NCBI GenBank assembly: GCA_964352855.1 | Contig: CAYGTR010000006.1 | Location: forward strand, 1 to 64,000 | DNA from: Litorimonas sp964352855 | Lineage (GTDB): Bacteria; Pseudomonadota; Alphaproteobacteria; Caulobacterales; Maricaulaceae | DNA: 64,000 bases | Direction of reading: 5' to 3' | In this document: positions 34,940 through 43,637 of the stretch, piece by piece | Layout: each line of letters opens with the position of its first letter | Position numbering within the stretch: the first letter of the stretch is position 1 | Made by a program: the position numbers and the translations under genes | The notes under the pieces: model-generated | Database searches by the model: none | Seen by the model: only the letters and a program-made list of their open reading frames with translations | Told to the model about the DNA's origin: nothing

Positions 34940-37900
34940 ATGAACCTCTCTATTCTCGCTTTACGGTTTCAGTCTGCCGTTTTCCTTATCGTCGGTCTAT
35001 TGATGATATACGGGTTGTATAGCTACTTCAATTTACCCGCGCGCGAAGATCCTGAAATCCTTGTCAGAGAAGCTGTCGTGGTAACAACTTACCCGGGGCT
35101 TGACGCCGCCAGAGTGGAAATGTTGGTTACAAAACCACTGGAAGAAGCCATGACGACGCTTCCTCAATTGAAGGAAATTAGGTCAACCTCAATGGACGGT
35201 GTGTCCATCATTCATCCCGTGATTGACGATAAATACACAGATCTTGGTCAAATATTTGATCAGCTACGAGAAAAAATACAAGATGCCACACCCAACCTGC
35301 CGGTTGGAACCAATACCCCTTTCATCAATGATGATTTCGGAGACGTTGCGATTATCACGCTCGCCCTTTGGGGAGACGGGTATGAGCAAAGTAGACTTTA
35401 TGATTACGCTCAACACCTTCGGGACCAGATGTTATCAATTCCGGGAACCAAAAAAATCGAGATCGTTGGCGCTCAAGCGGAGCAAATTTTCATCGAATAT
35501 CAAGACGCCGTTGCCTCACAGATTGGGATTTCGCCGCAAGACTTTATTGGCGCCATTCAGACCCAGAATATCATTCTGCCCGGTGGACAAATAGATACAG
35601 GAAACACCGCCTTCATCCTCAGTCCGACAGGTGATTACAGATCTCTTGCGGATATTGAAGCAACTCTTCTAAATGTTCCGGGGGCAGATGGTCTCGTGCG
35701 ACTAGGCGACATTGCTAAAGTCAGACGTGGCTATGTTGATCCGCCCCGCAATAAAGCGTTTTTTAATGGGAAAGAAGCGGTCGTCCTCACGCTTGCAATG
35801 CGTTCTGATCAATCCGTGCTTAATTATTCCAAAAGGGCGTCGGAAAAAATTGACGGCTTGCGTGAAACCCTACCTGTCGGTCTGAATTTTGATGTTATAA
35901 CCTATCAAGCGGATCAGGTTAGCAATGCGGTTTACGGTGTTTCAATAAACATGCTTCAAACGCTGGCGATTGTTCTAATCGTTGTCATCATTTTTCTGGG
36001 CGTGAGAACGGGCCTCATCGTCGGATCCATTATTCCAGCCGTCCTTTTGGCAACGCTTGGAATTATGGGCGTGTTTGGCATGCAGTTGGAGCGGATGAGC
36101 CTCGCTACATTGATCATATCGCTCGGCCTTCTTGTCGATAACGGGATTGTAATTTCCGAAGATTTTAAGCGTCGCCTTGGGGAGCACGGTGATCGTGATT
36201 TGGCATTAAAGCAAACAAGTTCAGAACTGGCTCTGCCTTTGCTCGCGTCATCCTTCACGACGATTGCCGTTTTCCTTCCCCTCCTCATCGCTGAAACGGC
36301 TTCAACAGAATACACGCGGTCCATCTCTCAAGTCATTCTAATTTCGCTGTCTATATCTTGGGTCTTCGCGATGACTGTTACGACGACTTTATGTTATCAT
36401 TTTGTACAAGTTTCACCAGAGACTTTACCGAACGGGTCAATGCGCGCTCGCTCTTTAACAGAGCGGATATTTTCGGGTGCTGAGGCTGTTTATGGCAAAA
36501 TACTATCAGTCATAATCCATCTGAGATGGTTTTACGCGGCTTTCATGGTTCTGCTTCTGATTCTTTGCGGCATGTTAATGGGAACGATTGATCAGAAATT
36601 CCTTCCCGAAAGTGATCGCGCACAAATCCTCGTTTATGTTGATCTCCCGGCAGGCGTAACGGAACGCACAACACAAGCTCGCCTAGAAGAGATGATGGAG
36701 ATTGTTGCCGATAAGGAACGCTATCCGGACATTCTAAGCTCCGCCGCCTATGTAGGGTTTGGGGGACCTCGGTTCGTCCTGTCATTAGCCCCCGTCGATC
36801 CAGCGCCAAATAAAGGCTTTATGGTTTTAAATGTCACCGATATTGACGCGACAATCGCGAATGTGCCTAAACTTCGCGATGATTTTCGAACCGCCATCCC
36901 AGATGTAAATGCTAGGGTTTCGCGGATGTTTCTTGGACAATCAGACCCCAATGTTATTGAGCTCCAATTAAAAGGACCGGATGCCGATTACATTTTTGAT
37001 AAATCCGCGGAGCTTGAACAAATATTACTAAATGTGCCAGGAACAATAGACGTTTGGTCTGATTGGTATAGTCACATTGACCGGCTGGAAGTTAGGGTAG
37101 ACCAACAGGCGGCCAGAATAGCTGGCGTAACATCGACCGACATTGCCCGGCTATTGGCGCAATTCGCTTCCGGTACGCCTGTTTCACAATTTCGCGATGG
37201 CGATGAAGTGATCCCAATTATCATTCGTAGCACAGGCAATGAGAGAACCAGTATTGATCGCCTCCGAACGGCATCCGTTTATTCTTCAACAGGAGGTGAC
37301 GCTATTCCGTTGTCTCAAGTCGCAACCGTTGAACGCTCTTCAGGCTTCTCGTTCATCCAGCGAGAAGATTTGATCCGTACCGTCACAATCCAAGGAAGAA
37401 ACCCTGGGCTAACGCCACAAGACATGGTTCCTATTCTCGCGCCCAAACTGGAGGCATTTAATAAGACTTTAGCGCCCGGACATTATACTGAGTTTGATGG
37501 CCTTTTGAATGAGATTAATGCGACAAACGCTGCCCTAGGTGCGACGATGCCCCTTATCTTCGCAATCTTCCTCGTCACACTTGTTCTACAGTTCAATGGG
37601 TTCAAACGCCCCGTTGTTTTATTACTGACTTTACCGTTTGTTATTATCGGTGCAGCCGTAGGTCTTTATGTGATGCAGGCATCCTTTGGTTTTATGGTAA
37701 TATTGGGACTGTTTGCTCTCGTAGGTATCTTGATTAACAATTCTATTGTTCTCGTAGACCGGATTGACATTGAGCTCCGTGAGGAAGGGCGTTCGCCCGT
37801 AGCCGCTGTTATTACGGCCTGTCAGCGTCGACTCTGGCCTATCCTTATGTCGACCACAACGACTATCATCGGGCTGATGCCTCTCATTATTTCAAAAGAT

Positions 37901-38065
37901 ATCCTGTTCTTCGGCATGGCCAGCGCCATGGCTTTTGGACTTGGTATTGGAACGCTTTTAATCTCTCTTTGCTTTACGCCTGTGCTGTATTGTCTCTTTT
38001 TCGGAATATCTCACAAAGGATCAAAACAAGGCAGGCGGGTAAAAAAATCGGAGGCGATCATATGA
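34940..38065 (+). CDS. RND multidrug efflux permease (AcrB/HAE1-like)
   Basis: The 1041-residue inner-membrane proton-driven exporter has twelve membrane segments in two repeats, each with a large periplasmic loop. The N-terminus is ALRFQSAVFLIVGLLMIYG. The proton-relay helix has GLLVDNGIVISED (a variant of GLVVDDAIVV with Asn for the second Asp), and the second-half helix reads GILINNSIVLVDR. Overall it is of the HAE1 group, closer to the lesser-known short-loop pumps than to AcrB itself. The Asn replacement in VDN is worth noting for proton coupling. Substrates are unknown. The last codons overlap the outer-membrane gene start (ATGA). Confidence 0.88.
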   Translation: MNLSILALRFQSAVFLIVGLLMIYGLYSYFNLPAREDPEILVREAVVVTTYPGLDAARVEMLVTKPLEEAMTTLPQLKEIRSTSMDGVSIIHPVIDDKYTDLGQIFDQLREKIQDATPNLPVGTNTPFINDDFGDVAIITLALWGDGYEQSRLYDYAQHLRDQMLSIPGTKKIEIVGAQAEQIFIEYQDAVASQIGISPQDFIGAIQTQNIILPGGQIDTGNTAFILSPTGDYRSLADIEATLLNVPGADGLVRLGDIAKVRRGYVDPPRNKAFFNGKEAVVLTLAMRSDQSVLNYSKRASEKIDGLRETLPVGLNFDVITYQADQVSNAVYGVSINMLQTLAIVLIVVIIFLGVRTGLIVGSIIPAVLLATLGIMGVFGMQLERMSLATLIISLGLLVDNGIVISEDFKRRLGEHGDRDLALKQTSSELALPLLASSFTTIAVFLPLLIAETASTEYTRSISQVILISLSISWVFAMTVTTTLCYHFVQVSPETLPNGSMRARSLTERIFSGAEAVYGKILSVIIHLRWFYAAFMVLLLILCGMLMGTIDQKFLPESDRAQILVYVDLPAGVTERTTQARLEEMMEIVADKERYPDILSSAAYVGFGGPRFVLSLAPVDPAPNKGFMVLNVTDIDATIANVPKLRDDFRTAIPDVNARVSRMFLGQSDPNVIELQLKGPDADYIFDKSAELEQILLNVPGTIDVWSDWYSHIDRLEVRVDQQAARIAGVTSTDIARLLAQFASGTPVSQFRDGDEVIPIIIRSTGNERTSIDRLRTASVYSSTGGDAIPLSQVATVERSSGFSFIQREDLIRTVTIQGRNPGLTPQDMVPILAPKLEAFNKTLAPGHYTEFDGLLNEINATNAALGATMPLIFAIFLVTLVLQFNGFKRPVVLLLTLPFVIIGAAVGLYVMQASFGFMVILGLFALVGILINNSIVLVDRIDIELREEGRSPVAAVITACQRRLWPILMSTTTTIIGLMPLIISKDILFFGMASAMAFGLGIGTLLISLCFTPVLYCLFFGISHKGSKQGRRVKKSEAII

Positions 38066-39498
38066 GGCATCGGCATTTTATCACGCCAATTTGTATGTTC
38101 GCATTGTCAGCCTGTGCAATAGGACCGGATTATATTTCTCCCAAATTGACTGAAACAACGCTTAGCGAAATCGCCCAAGATGATACTCTGAATATAACCT
38201 CAGGTGTCGCTTTGGAATCGACATGGTGGAAGCGCTTTGACGATCCGGTTTTAACCGAATTGATTGAGCGTTCTGCACGCTCAAATACGGACGTTCGTCT
38301 GGCTTTCTACCGCGTCGAAGAAGCGCGTGCGGATAGGGAGATTATCAGAGCGGCGCAGCGTCCAATACTGACCGGGTCATCGTCTGCCACGCGGCAGAAG
38401 AGCAGCGAAACAGCAGGCGGCTTTGGGCCGCCGCCGGGGGCGCCTTCACTTCAAAACCTGTTTAATCTAAATATAAACCTCAACTGGGAAATCGACCTTT
38501 TTGGGAGGTTGAAACGTTCAGCGGCGGCTGCAGAGGCGCGTTTAGAGGCTAGCGAAGACGATAAACGCGCAATTATGGTCTCAGTATTTTCTGAAGTCGG
38601 TATCGCTTATGCAGAGCTTAGAGGCCTGCAGTCCCAAAATGAGGTTGCGGGACGTAATATTGAAATTGCCTCACAAACGGTGAACCTAACACTTTTGCTC
38701 TTTAATCAGGGCCTAGCATCGGAATTTGATCTTTTGCGCGCTCGCTCCGATTTAACAGAGGCTATCGCCCGCCGAAATCAATTTTTAACAGGGCAACATG
38801 CGGCGGCTGCCCAAATAGCATTGCTAACGGGTCAAAAGCCGACAGATCTTACAACCACACTTCTGAAAGAAGGGCCTGAACTCATTCCGCGAGGGCGAAT
38901 TCCGGTGGGAATCCCAAGTGACATTCTTAGACAGCGAGTGGATATCCGTGCCGCAGAGCGCCAACTGGCGGCCGCTTCTGAGCAGATAGGCATAGCGCAA
39001 GCCGACCTGCTTCCTAGGTTTAGTCTTACGGGGTCGGGAGGGTTAAACACCGCTATTTTCGAGGACCTGTTTGATTCAGATAGCCGAACTTGGAGCGTTG
39101 GTGGTGCAGCCAATTGGCCTATTTTCAATGGTGGCTCTCAACGCGCCAATATTGATATTGCCCGCAGTCGGTTTGGCGCCGCGGGTGTCGAATATGAGGC
39201 TGCGATTTTGGGGGCATTAGCAGAAGTTGAAACGGCTTTAGCGTCTTATGTCTATTTGGCAAAAGAGTTGGATGGTCTCGCGGAAGCTAAAATCGACAGA
39301 GACCGCGCCTATGAACTTGCGCTCTTAAGATATCGCAACAACGCTGATTCACTTTTTCCTACGCTTGATGCAGGCCTACGGCTCACCTCACTAAATTCTG
39401 AAATTGCACAACGTCGGCAGGCCCTACTTGTCGCCGAGATTAATGTCTATCGAGCTCTAGGCGGTGGCTGGCAATCTTTTGAGGGTATGACCCCTTAA
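38062..39498 (+). CDS. Outer-membrane efflux lipoprotein (NodT/OprM family)
   Basis: The 478-residue TolC-type channel starts at ATG 38062, overlapping the pump stop, with CGGAGG eight bases upstream. It has a lipobox (MFALSACAIGPDY), the conserved early WWKRFDDPVL, and two repeats of long helical hairpins, each with outer-membrane strands: LNINLNWEIDLFGRLKRSA and WSVGGAANWPIFNGGSQRANI. It completes the tripartite pump, giving one operon of adaptor, pump and channel under probable AraC control. No terminator is evident after it. Confidence 0.87.
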   Translation: MRHRHFITPICMFALSACAIGPDYISPKLTETTLSEIAQDDTLNITSGVALESTWWKRFDDPVLTELIERSARSNTDVRLAFYRVEEARADREIIRAAQRPILTGSSSATRQKSSETAGGFGPPPGAPSLQNLFNLNINLNWEIDLFGRLKRSAAAAEARLEASEDDKRAIMVSVFSEVGIAYAELRGLQSQNEVAGRNIEIASQTVNLTLLLFNQGLASEFDLLRARSDLTEAIARRNQFLTGQHAAAAQIALLTGQKPTDLTTTLLKEGPELIPRGRIPVGIPSDILRQRVDIRAAERQLAAASEQIGIAQADLLPRFSLTGSGGLNTAIFEDLFDSDSRTWSVGGAANWPIFNGGSQRANIDIARSRFGAAGVEYEAAILGALAEVETALASYVYLAKELDGLAEAKIDRDRAYELALLRYRNNADSLFPTLDAGLRLTSLNSEIAQRRQALLVAEINVYRALGGGWQSFEGMTP

Positions 39499-39926
39499 TC
39501 GCATGAATAATGTGAGTATTTTTAGGGCATTAACGGGTAAGATATATTCTTTAAATATTACATCTAATGTTCCTCATCAGCGCCTAAGAATATATCTCAT
39601 AATTACTCTAACTTGCGAAAGTGTTCGATGATAGCACTACGACACTGCCGACTAACTCACATCAACGAATGGATTTAATGGCTTCTAAACCAACTGTTAT
39701 TTTTTAGAAGTCGTCAAGGGGACTATCCCCGGTATACTTACAAGGACTTGATGAAACTCATCTGATGAATTCGTTAGATCTCGTTAAGTGATTTGTGGTT
39801 TGGATTCTCTTAGAAAAATATAAAGAGAAATTATTTGGTTGAGATTGATGTATACCAATAAAAAATTAGTTTGTATTGAGAAGTTGGTTGCACATATTTT
39901 GGTAAAAATTATGGAAAGTAGGAAAA
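39499..39926. other. AT-rich intergenic stretch, no gene seen
   Basis: These 428 bases between the efflux channel and the tRNA are AT-rich and carry no convincing coding frame. A 63-codon minus-strand frame at 39784-39975 overlaps the tRNA and is low-complexity. I see no terminator, mobile element or repeat. Confidence 0.5.
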
Positions 39927-40003
39927 TGGCGATCCCGGCGCGATTCGAACGCGCGACCTCTTGATTCGGAGTCAAGTACTCTATCCAGCTGAGCTACGGG
40001 ATC
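39927..40003 (-). tRNA. tRNA-Arg(CCG)
   Basis: On the minus strand 40003 to 39927 folds as a full cloverleaf of 77 bases with an encoded CCA end. The acceptor is GATCCCG paired with CGGGATC, the D-arm is GCTCAGCTGGATAGAGT, and the anticodon stem is CTTGA/TCAAG around loop CTCCGAA (anticodon CCG, reading CGG). The T-arm is GCGCG-TTCGAAT-CGCGC. The discriminator is G. It should be functional. Confidence 0.93.
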
Positions 40004-40092
40004 TTAGGTAAAATGGTGTTACCCAGTGATAATTTCCATTTTCTTTGTTACATTCAACGATTTTTCAAGTCACTGAATTACTTTAATTTTCT

Positions 40093-40170
40093 TGCCACCC
40101 AAGTTTCTTGGAAAAGTGCTTGACCTTCCGCTTCGGAGGGACGCGCTCTATCCAGCTGAGCTACGGGTGC
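40093..40170 (-). pseudogene. Decayed tRNA-Arg copy
   Basis: The minus strand from 40170 begins GCACCCGTAGCTCAGCTGG, and the D-arm through GGATAGAG matches the intact tRNA-Arg 90 bases away, including the anticodon loop CTCCGAA. The anticodon stem is mispaired, the T-loop TTCGAAT is gone, and only a GGGTG run near 40096-40100 recalls the acceptor end. The total span is close to normal tRNA length. It is best read as a dying second tRNA-Arg(CCG). Confidence 0.6.
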
Positions 40171-40268
40171 TTTCAATAGCGGGCCTCTTACGGCAAGTTG
40201 TTGGCCTGTGCAATCCTAACTATGTAATCAGAGTTTGCTTCTTTGCCGCACTGCGGTAGAGAATTTTC

Positions 40269-41267
40269 ATGATTAAGCACCTCTTTCTCTCTGCTGTTTT
40301 ATTAAGCGGTCTCTCACTCAGCGCTTGCAATGCGCCCGCCGGCCCAACGGAATCGGTTGACGAACGTATTGCCAAAGCCCGTGCACGCAATGACGGGCCG
40401 GCCATTTGGAAGATCACAGATCATAATTCGACTCTGTATCTCTTCGGTACGCTACATTTATTGCCGCAAGATTTGAATTGGCTGCGGGATGATTTGCGCG
40501 ACGTGATGAGGGAGTCCGGCACTGTTTTTTTTGAGGTTGATACGTCTGAGACAGGGCGTATCGATGCAACGGTCTTGAGTGCACAGCTCGGCCTGCGCCA
40601 AGATGGTCTGCGTCTGGCTGACAGTCTGGATAATTATCAGCTTAAGTTACTCGACGCCGTGGCCAATAATGGCAACATTCCCTTGGCGAGTTTGGACTCT
40701 ATGAAGCCTTGGCTCGCGAGCGAATATCTGACCCAAACGGCGGCGCTAAATGCAGGTTTATCCGCAGATCTCTCCGCTGATGAAGCGTTAAAATCTATGG
40801 CGCGGCGACAACAAAAAAATGTAATTTATTTGGAAACTGTGGAGGATCAAATTCGTGCAGTGGCTGATCTGCCGCAAAGCCTCCAGCTCGAGATTTTGAC
40901 GGAAACGATGGAGGAGTTTGATGATATCGGCAATCAACTCTTTCGGATTTCTCAAGGATGGTCTGTGGGACAGACGGACTTCCTCACACAGCAAATGATT
41001 GATCCGCTCAAGGATGAGGCAGGTGAAATGTACCGCTCTCTTTTGGTAGACCGGAACAAAAATTGGGCAGATCAATTAATTCGCCATTTGGAGGGCAGCG
41101 GAACAAGTTTGGTGGCTGTCGGCACGGCACATCTTTTGGGGGAGGAGAGCCTCATCAGAGATTTAGAAGAGGCGGGATACACGGTTGAGCGCTATTATGC
41201 TTTTATGGGCGAGAATGTAATCTCGCCCACAGAGTTGACAATCGAGCGTCCTAATCGCGAGGATTAG
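40269..41267 (+). CDS. TraB/GumN family lipoprotein
   Basis: The 332-residue lipoprotein (LLSGLSLSAC lipobox) has the TraB/GumN family hallmarks: FGTLHLLPQDLNWL near residue 58 and VGTAHLLGEESLIRDLEEAGY at the end, with a conserved Glu in FFEVDTSE. The family resembles metalloprotease (Tiki) folds with GxxH and a Glu as proposed catalytic residues; bacterial function is unproven. The protein should sit in the periplasm on the outer or inner membrane. It converges on the BtuB receptor gene with a 4-base overlap. Confidence 0.82.
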   Translation: MIKHLFLSAVLLSGLSLSACNAPAGPTESVDERIAKARARNDGPAIWKITDHNSTLYLFGTLHLLPQDLNWLRDDLRDVMRESGTVFFEVDTSETGRIDATVLSAQLGLRQDGLRLADSLDNYQLKLLDAVANNGNIPLASLDSMKPWLASEYLTQTAALNAGLSADLSADEALKSMARRQQKNVIYLETVEDQIRAVADLPQSLQLEILTETMEEFDDIGNQLFRISQGWSVGQTDFLTQQMIDPLKDEAGEMYRSLLVDRNKNWADQLIRHLEGSGTSLVAVGTAHLLGEESLIRDLEEAGYTVERYYAFMGENVISPTELTIERPNRED

Positions 41268-43198
41268 AAATTCGCGGTCAGACCGGTAAAGACACCGCGT
41301 CCTGCTGTCGAAAATCCAATGACGTCTTGATAGTCTTCATCAAGGAGATTTGTGCCGCGGACATAAACACCCAAGTAATCCGAAAGCTGATAGCGGATAT
41401 TCGCGCCGACCAAAGTGTAAGCATCAAGTTCGACATTTGAGAAGGTCGCGAAATCCGTATCCAACTGAGCGCCTGTATGGTCCAGATTAGCCGTCAAAGC
41501 TAAATCTTTTGTGGCTTGCCAAGTTGCGGTGATGCTGGCCAAAAAGTCAGGACGTCGAATTTCCTGAAGACCGTCTTCGTTACTATCCAAAAAACTTACT
41601 GATCCCTGTAAATTAAATGTATCAGAGATTAACCAATTGGCTTCGATTTCGATACCTTCACGTGTGCTGTCTGTGGTGGCGTTGATAACGCTCGTTGTGA
41701 AGTCAGGGTTGAAGAGGGTCGTAATTTCATCTTCAAAATCAGATCGAAAATAATCAATAGAGAGCTCCAAATCGCCTAAGTCTTGCTCATACCCAACTGA
41801 AAAACCAAGCGATGTTTCGGGTTTTAAATCAGAGTTGCCCGTAAAGCGGCTTTCGGGAAAAAAACCGAAGAGTTCGATTAGGGTTGGATTTTTAACACCT
41901 GTGCCGATAGAGGCTCTCAATCGACCGTCCCAGTCAAATTTATACCCTGCACCCAACCGCCATGTCGTGGCATCGGCAAACACATCATTGATATCATGAC
42001 GGGTAGAGGCGGTGAGGGTGAGATTGTCTTTGTTGAAACGGTAATCTGCAACCAATCCATAATTATCGATAGAGGGCACATCGGGGTCACCTGCGAATTT
42101 ATATTCTTCACGCTCAAGCTCGCCCAGCACAGTCAATTCGTGATGGTCTGCAAACATGCGTTTGGCAGCCCAGCTTGCATTCTGGCGCGTGCCTGTAGTC
42201 AGGCTCGAGAACCCACCTTGCGTGTCGGTTTCTGTTTCAACCCTGCTGGCTTGTATAAGATGATCAAACCCTACGAAGTTAAACCGTCCATCAAGACGGG
42301 CCGTGGTCGTTTTTACATCCGTTTCGCTATCTGTATTATTGAGTCGCCCGTCGAAATCCGTATCGCCATCAAAATCGGTGGTGCGTAAATTGACGGCGGC
42401 ACTGGCGGATAAGCTGAGACCAGCCAACTCAATGCGGTTGAGACCAATGGAGAGGCGGCGACTATCTGCGCCGTCTTTTTCGCCGCCCAGTCCTGCCACA
42501 TCAAAGCCCTTGGTTTGGAAGGCATTGCCGTTGATTGACAGAGAGGCGTCGCCCAAGGGAATAACACCGCTGAATTGTCCTTCAATCGTTTCGCGACTGC
42601 CAAATTCTACAGAAGCGCGCCACTGCTCGGTTGTTGAGCCTGCGCGGGTGATGATGTTGATAACACCGCCCACGGCATCAGACCCGTAAAGCGCGGATTG
42701 TTCGCCACGTAAGACTTCGATTTTGATGACATCTTCGCTGCGCAATCCGCCGAAATCAAAGGCACCGTCATTGGGATTATTCACTTGCACACCGTCAATG
42801 ATGACGAGGACATGATTGGCTTCGGAGCCACGCAAGCGGAGTTGGGTCAGGCTCCCGCCGCCGCCAGATTGAGAAACAGCGAGGCTGGGGACGGTGCGCA
42901 GTAAGTCGGTGATAAAGGCTTGATTGCGGTTTTGGATGCCGCGTGAAGATAAAATTGATGTCGGCGCCGTAAGTTCTTTTGCGTCGGAATACCCAATTCT
43001 GTTTCCAACCACCACGACATGATCTGATAGATCAAAAACTGGTCTGTGGCAGGTTGAGAGTATAATTAAGTCTTCATCTGCCGATTTGGATGGTTTCAGA
43101 CAGTCGTCATAAATTTCCGCAGTATAATCCGCTTGTAGCTGCGCAAAGGCGGGAAGGGCGAACGCGCTTAAGGCGGCCCCTAATAATAATCGTTTCAT
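41264..43198 (-). CDS. btuB: TonB-dependent vitamin B12 receptor
   Basis: From ATG 43198, which has GGAG upstream, the outer-membrane receptor has 644 residues with a signal peptide ending at FALPAFAQ. The plug domain has SDHVVVVGNRIG as TonB-box/plug start, then QLRLRGSEANHVLVIIDGV and VLRGEQSALYGSDAVGGVINI. A 22-strand barrel follows and ends in GRGVFTGLTANF with a terminal Phe. Calling the cargo cobalamin rests on family likeness plus the cobalamin riboswitch directly upstream, which is strong contextual evidence. The neighbouring metH genes need B12. Two Cys in the N-terminal part (YDDCLKP, LSTCHRP) are unusual. Confidence 0.88.
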   Translation of the reverse strand: MKRLLLGAALSAFALPAFAQLQADYTAEIYDDCLKPSKSADEDLIILSTCHRPVFDLSDHVVVVGNRIGYSDAKELTAPTSILSSRGIQNRNQAFITDLLRTVPSLAVSQSGGGGSLTQLRLRGSEANHVLVIIDGVQVNNPNDGAFDFGGLRSEDVIKIEVLRGEQSALYGSDAVGGVINIITRAGSTTEQWRASVEFGSRETIEGQFSGVIPLGDASLSINGNAFQTKGFDVAGLGGEKDGADSRRLSIGLNRIELAGLSLSASAAVNLRTTDFDGDTDFDGRLNNTDSETDVKTTTARLDGRFNFVGFDHLIQASRVETETDTQGGFSSLTTGTRQNASWAAKRMFADHHELTVLGELEREEYKFAGDPDVPSIDNYGLVADYRFNKDNLTLTASTRHDINDVFADATTWRLGAGYKFDWDGRLRASIGTGVKNPTLIELFGFFPESRFTGNSDLKPETSLGFSVGYEQDLGDLELSIDYFRSDFEDEITTLFNPDFTTSVINATTDSTREGIEIEANWLISDTFNLQGSVSFLDSNEDGLQEIRRPDFLASITATWQATKDLALTANLDHTGAQLDTDFATFSNVELDAYTLVGANIRYQLSDYLGVYVRGTNLLDEDYQDVIGFSTAGRGVFTGLTANF

Positions 43199-43263
43199 GT
43201 CACACTCCGTTGACCCACCAATTTTCAAAAAGGCAGGGGGTTAATTTAAGAGTGTCGTCATTG

Positions 43264-43293
43264 GAGCCGACGAATTGTGCTTTGCACAAATCG
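43264..43293 (-). promoter_or_regulatory. Hairpin in the btuB leader
   Basis: Downstream of the riboswitch in the transcript is a long hairpin, CCGA-TTTGTGC-AAA-GCACAA-TCGG, with a perfect TTGTGC/GCACAA core. It has no U-run, so it may act by folding choices affecting translation or as a Rho-related element instead of as an intrinsic terminator. Confidence 0.4.
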
Positions 43294-43337
43294 GCAACCA
43301 TACGCTTTGGTGCATCCCGCCCAAGCGTGCTGGCGAC

Positions 43338-43520
43338 GGTGCAGGCAGGTCTTCTGACTTAGGGGTCAATCAATATTTTCGCGCCTTCCCACGCCGGACT
43401 TCAAAAGTGAAATTCGACACAGTGGCTTTTACGAAATATCTAACCCTTCACAGCGGCGGGAGCCGTCGGACAATTTCAGTCCGTTCCCATATTCACAGAT
43501 GTTTCCATCTGACCAACATC
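43338..43520 (-). ncRNA. Cobalamin riboswitch
   Basis: Read on the minus strand, the leader contains in order GGGAACGG (43480-43487), a CTCCCGCCGCTGTGA element (the usual CCCCGCNACTGTGA box), AAGCCACTGTG, GGGAAGGCG and the B12 box AGTCAGAAGACCTGCC (43345-43360). These are the conserved parts of the AdoCbl-type riboswitch in the correct order. It lies about 140 bases before the btuB start, so B12 should repress the receptor. The 5' limit is approximate. Confidence 0.92.
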
Positions 43521-43560
43521 GCCGATGTAGCGTGAAACCCTCACAAAGCAAGGACAAAAA

Positions 43561-43589
43561 TGCACAATATAAAGAATTCTTTATATACT
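43561..43589 (+). promoter_or_regulatory. metH promoter with 20-bp perfect palindrome
   Basis: TGCACA (43561-43566) and TATACT (43584-43589) are spaced by 17 bases. A perfect 20-bp palindrome centred on GAATTC fills 43567-43586, that is the entire spacer and the start of the -10. This is the classic place for a repressor operator. It implies transcription from about 43596 and so excludes the upstream ATG at 43560 as start. Confidence 0.65.
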
Positions 43590-43637
43590 ACCTCGCTGAA
43601 CCCTGCTAAACGCCACCAAAATCAAATGGAAGAGCGA

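Noticed and set aside
30131..39926. Genomic island inserted at the tRNA-Arg 3' end
   Set aside because: No integrase and no direct repeat of the tRNA 3' end was found near 30 kb; the efflux genes look ordinary in composition.
39784..39975. 63-residue open frame
   Set aside because: It overlaps the tRNA gene, is low-complexity and has no ribosome site.
43567..43586. SAM riboswitch before metH
   Set aside because: The leader after the promoter is only about 40 bases and lacks SAM riboswitch elements; the palindrome is a DNA operator candidate.
43560..43637. Longer metH N-terminus from ATG 43560 with AAGGA upstream
   Set aside because: The palindrome and a good -10 lie inside it, so the transcript should begin downstream; family alignment also starts at MSNWSK (43638).
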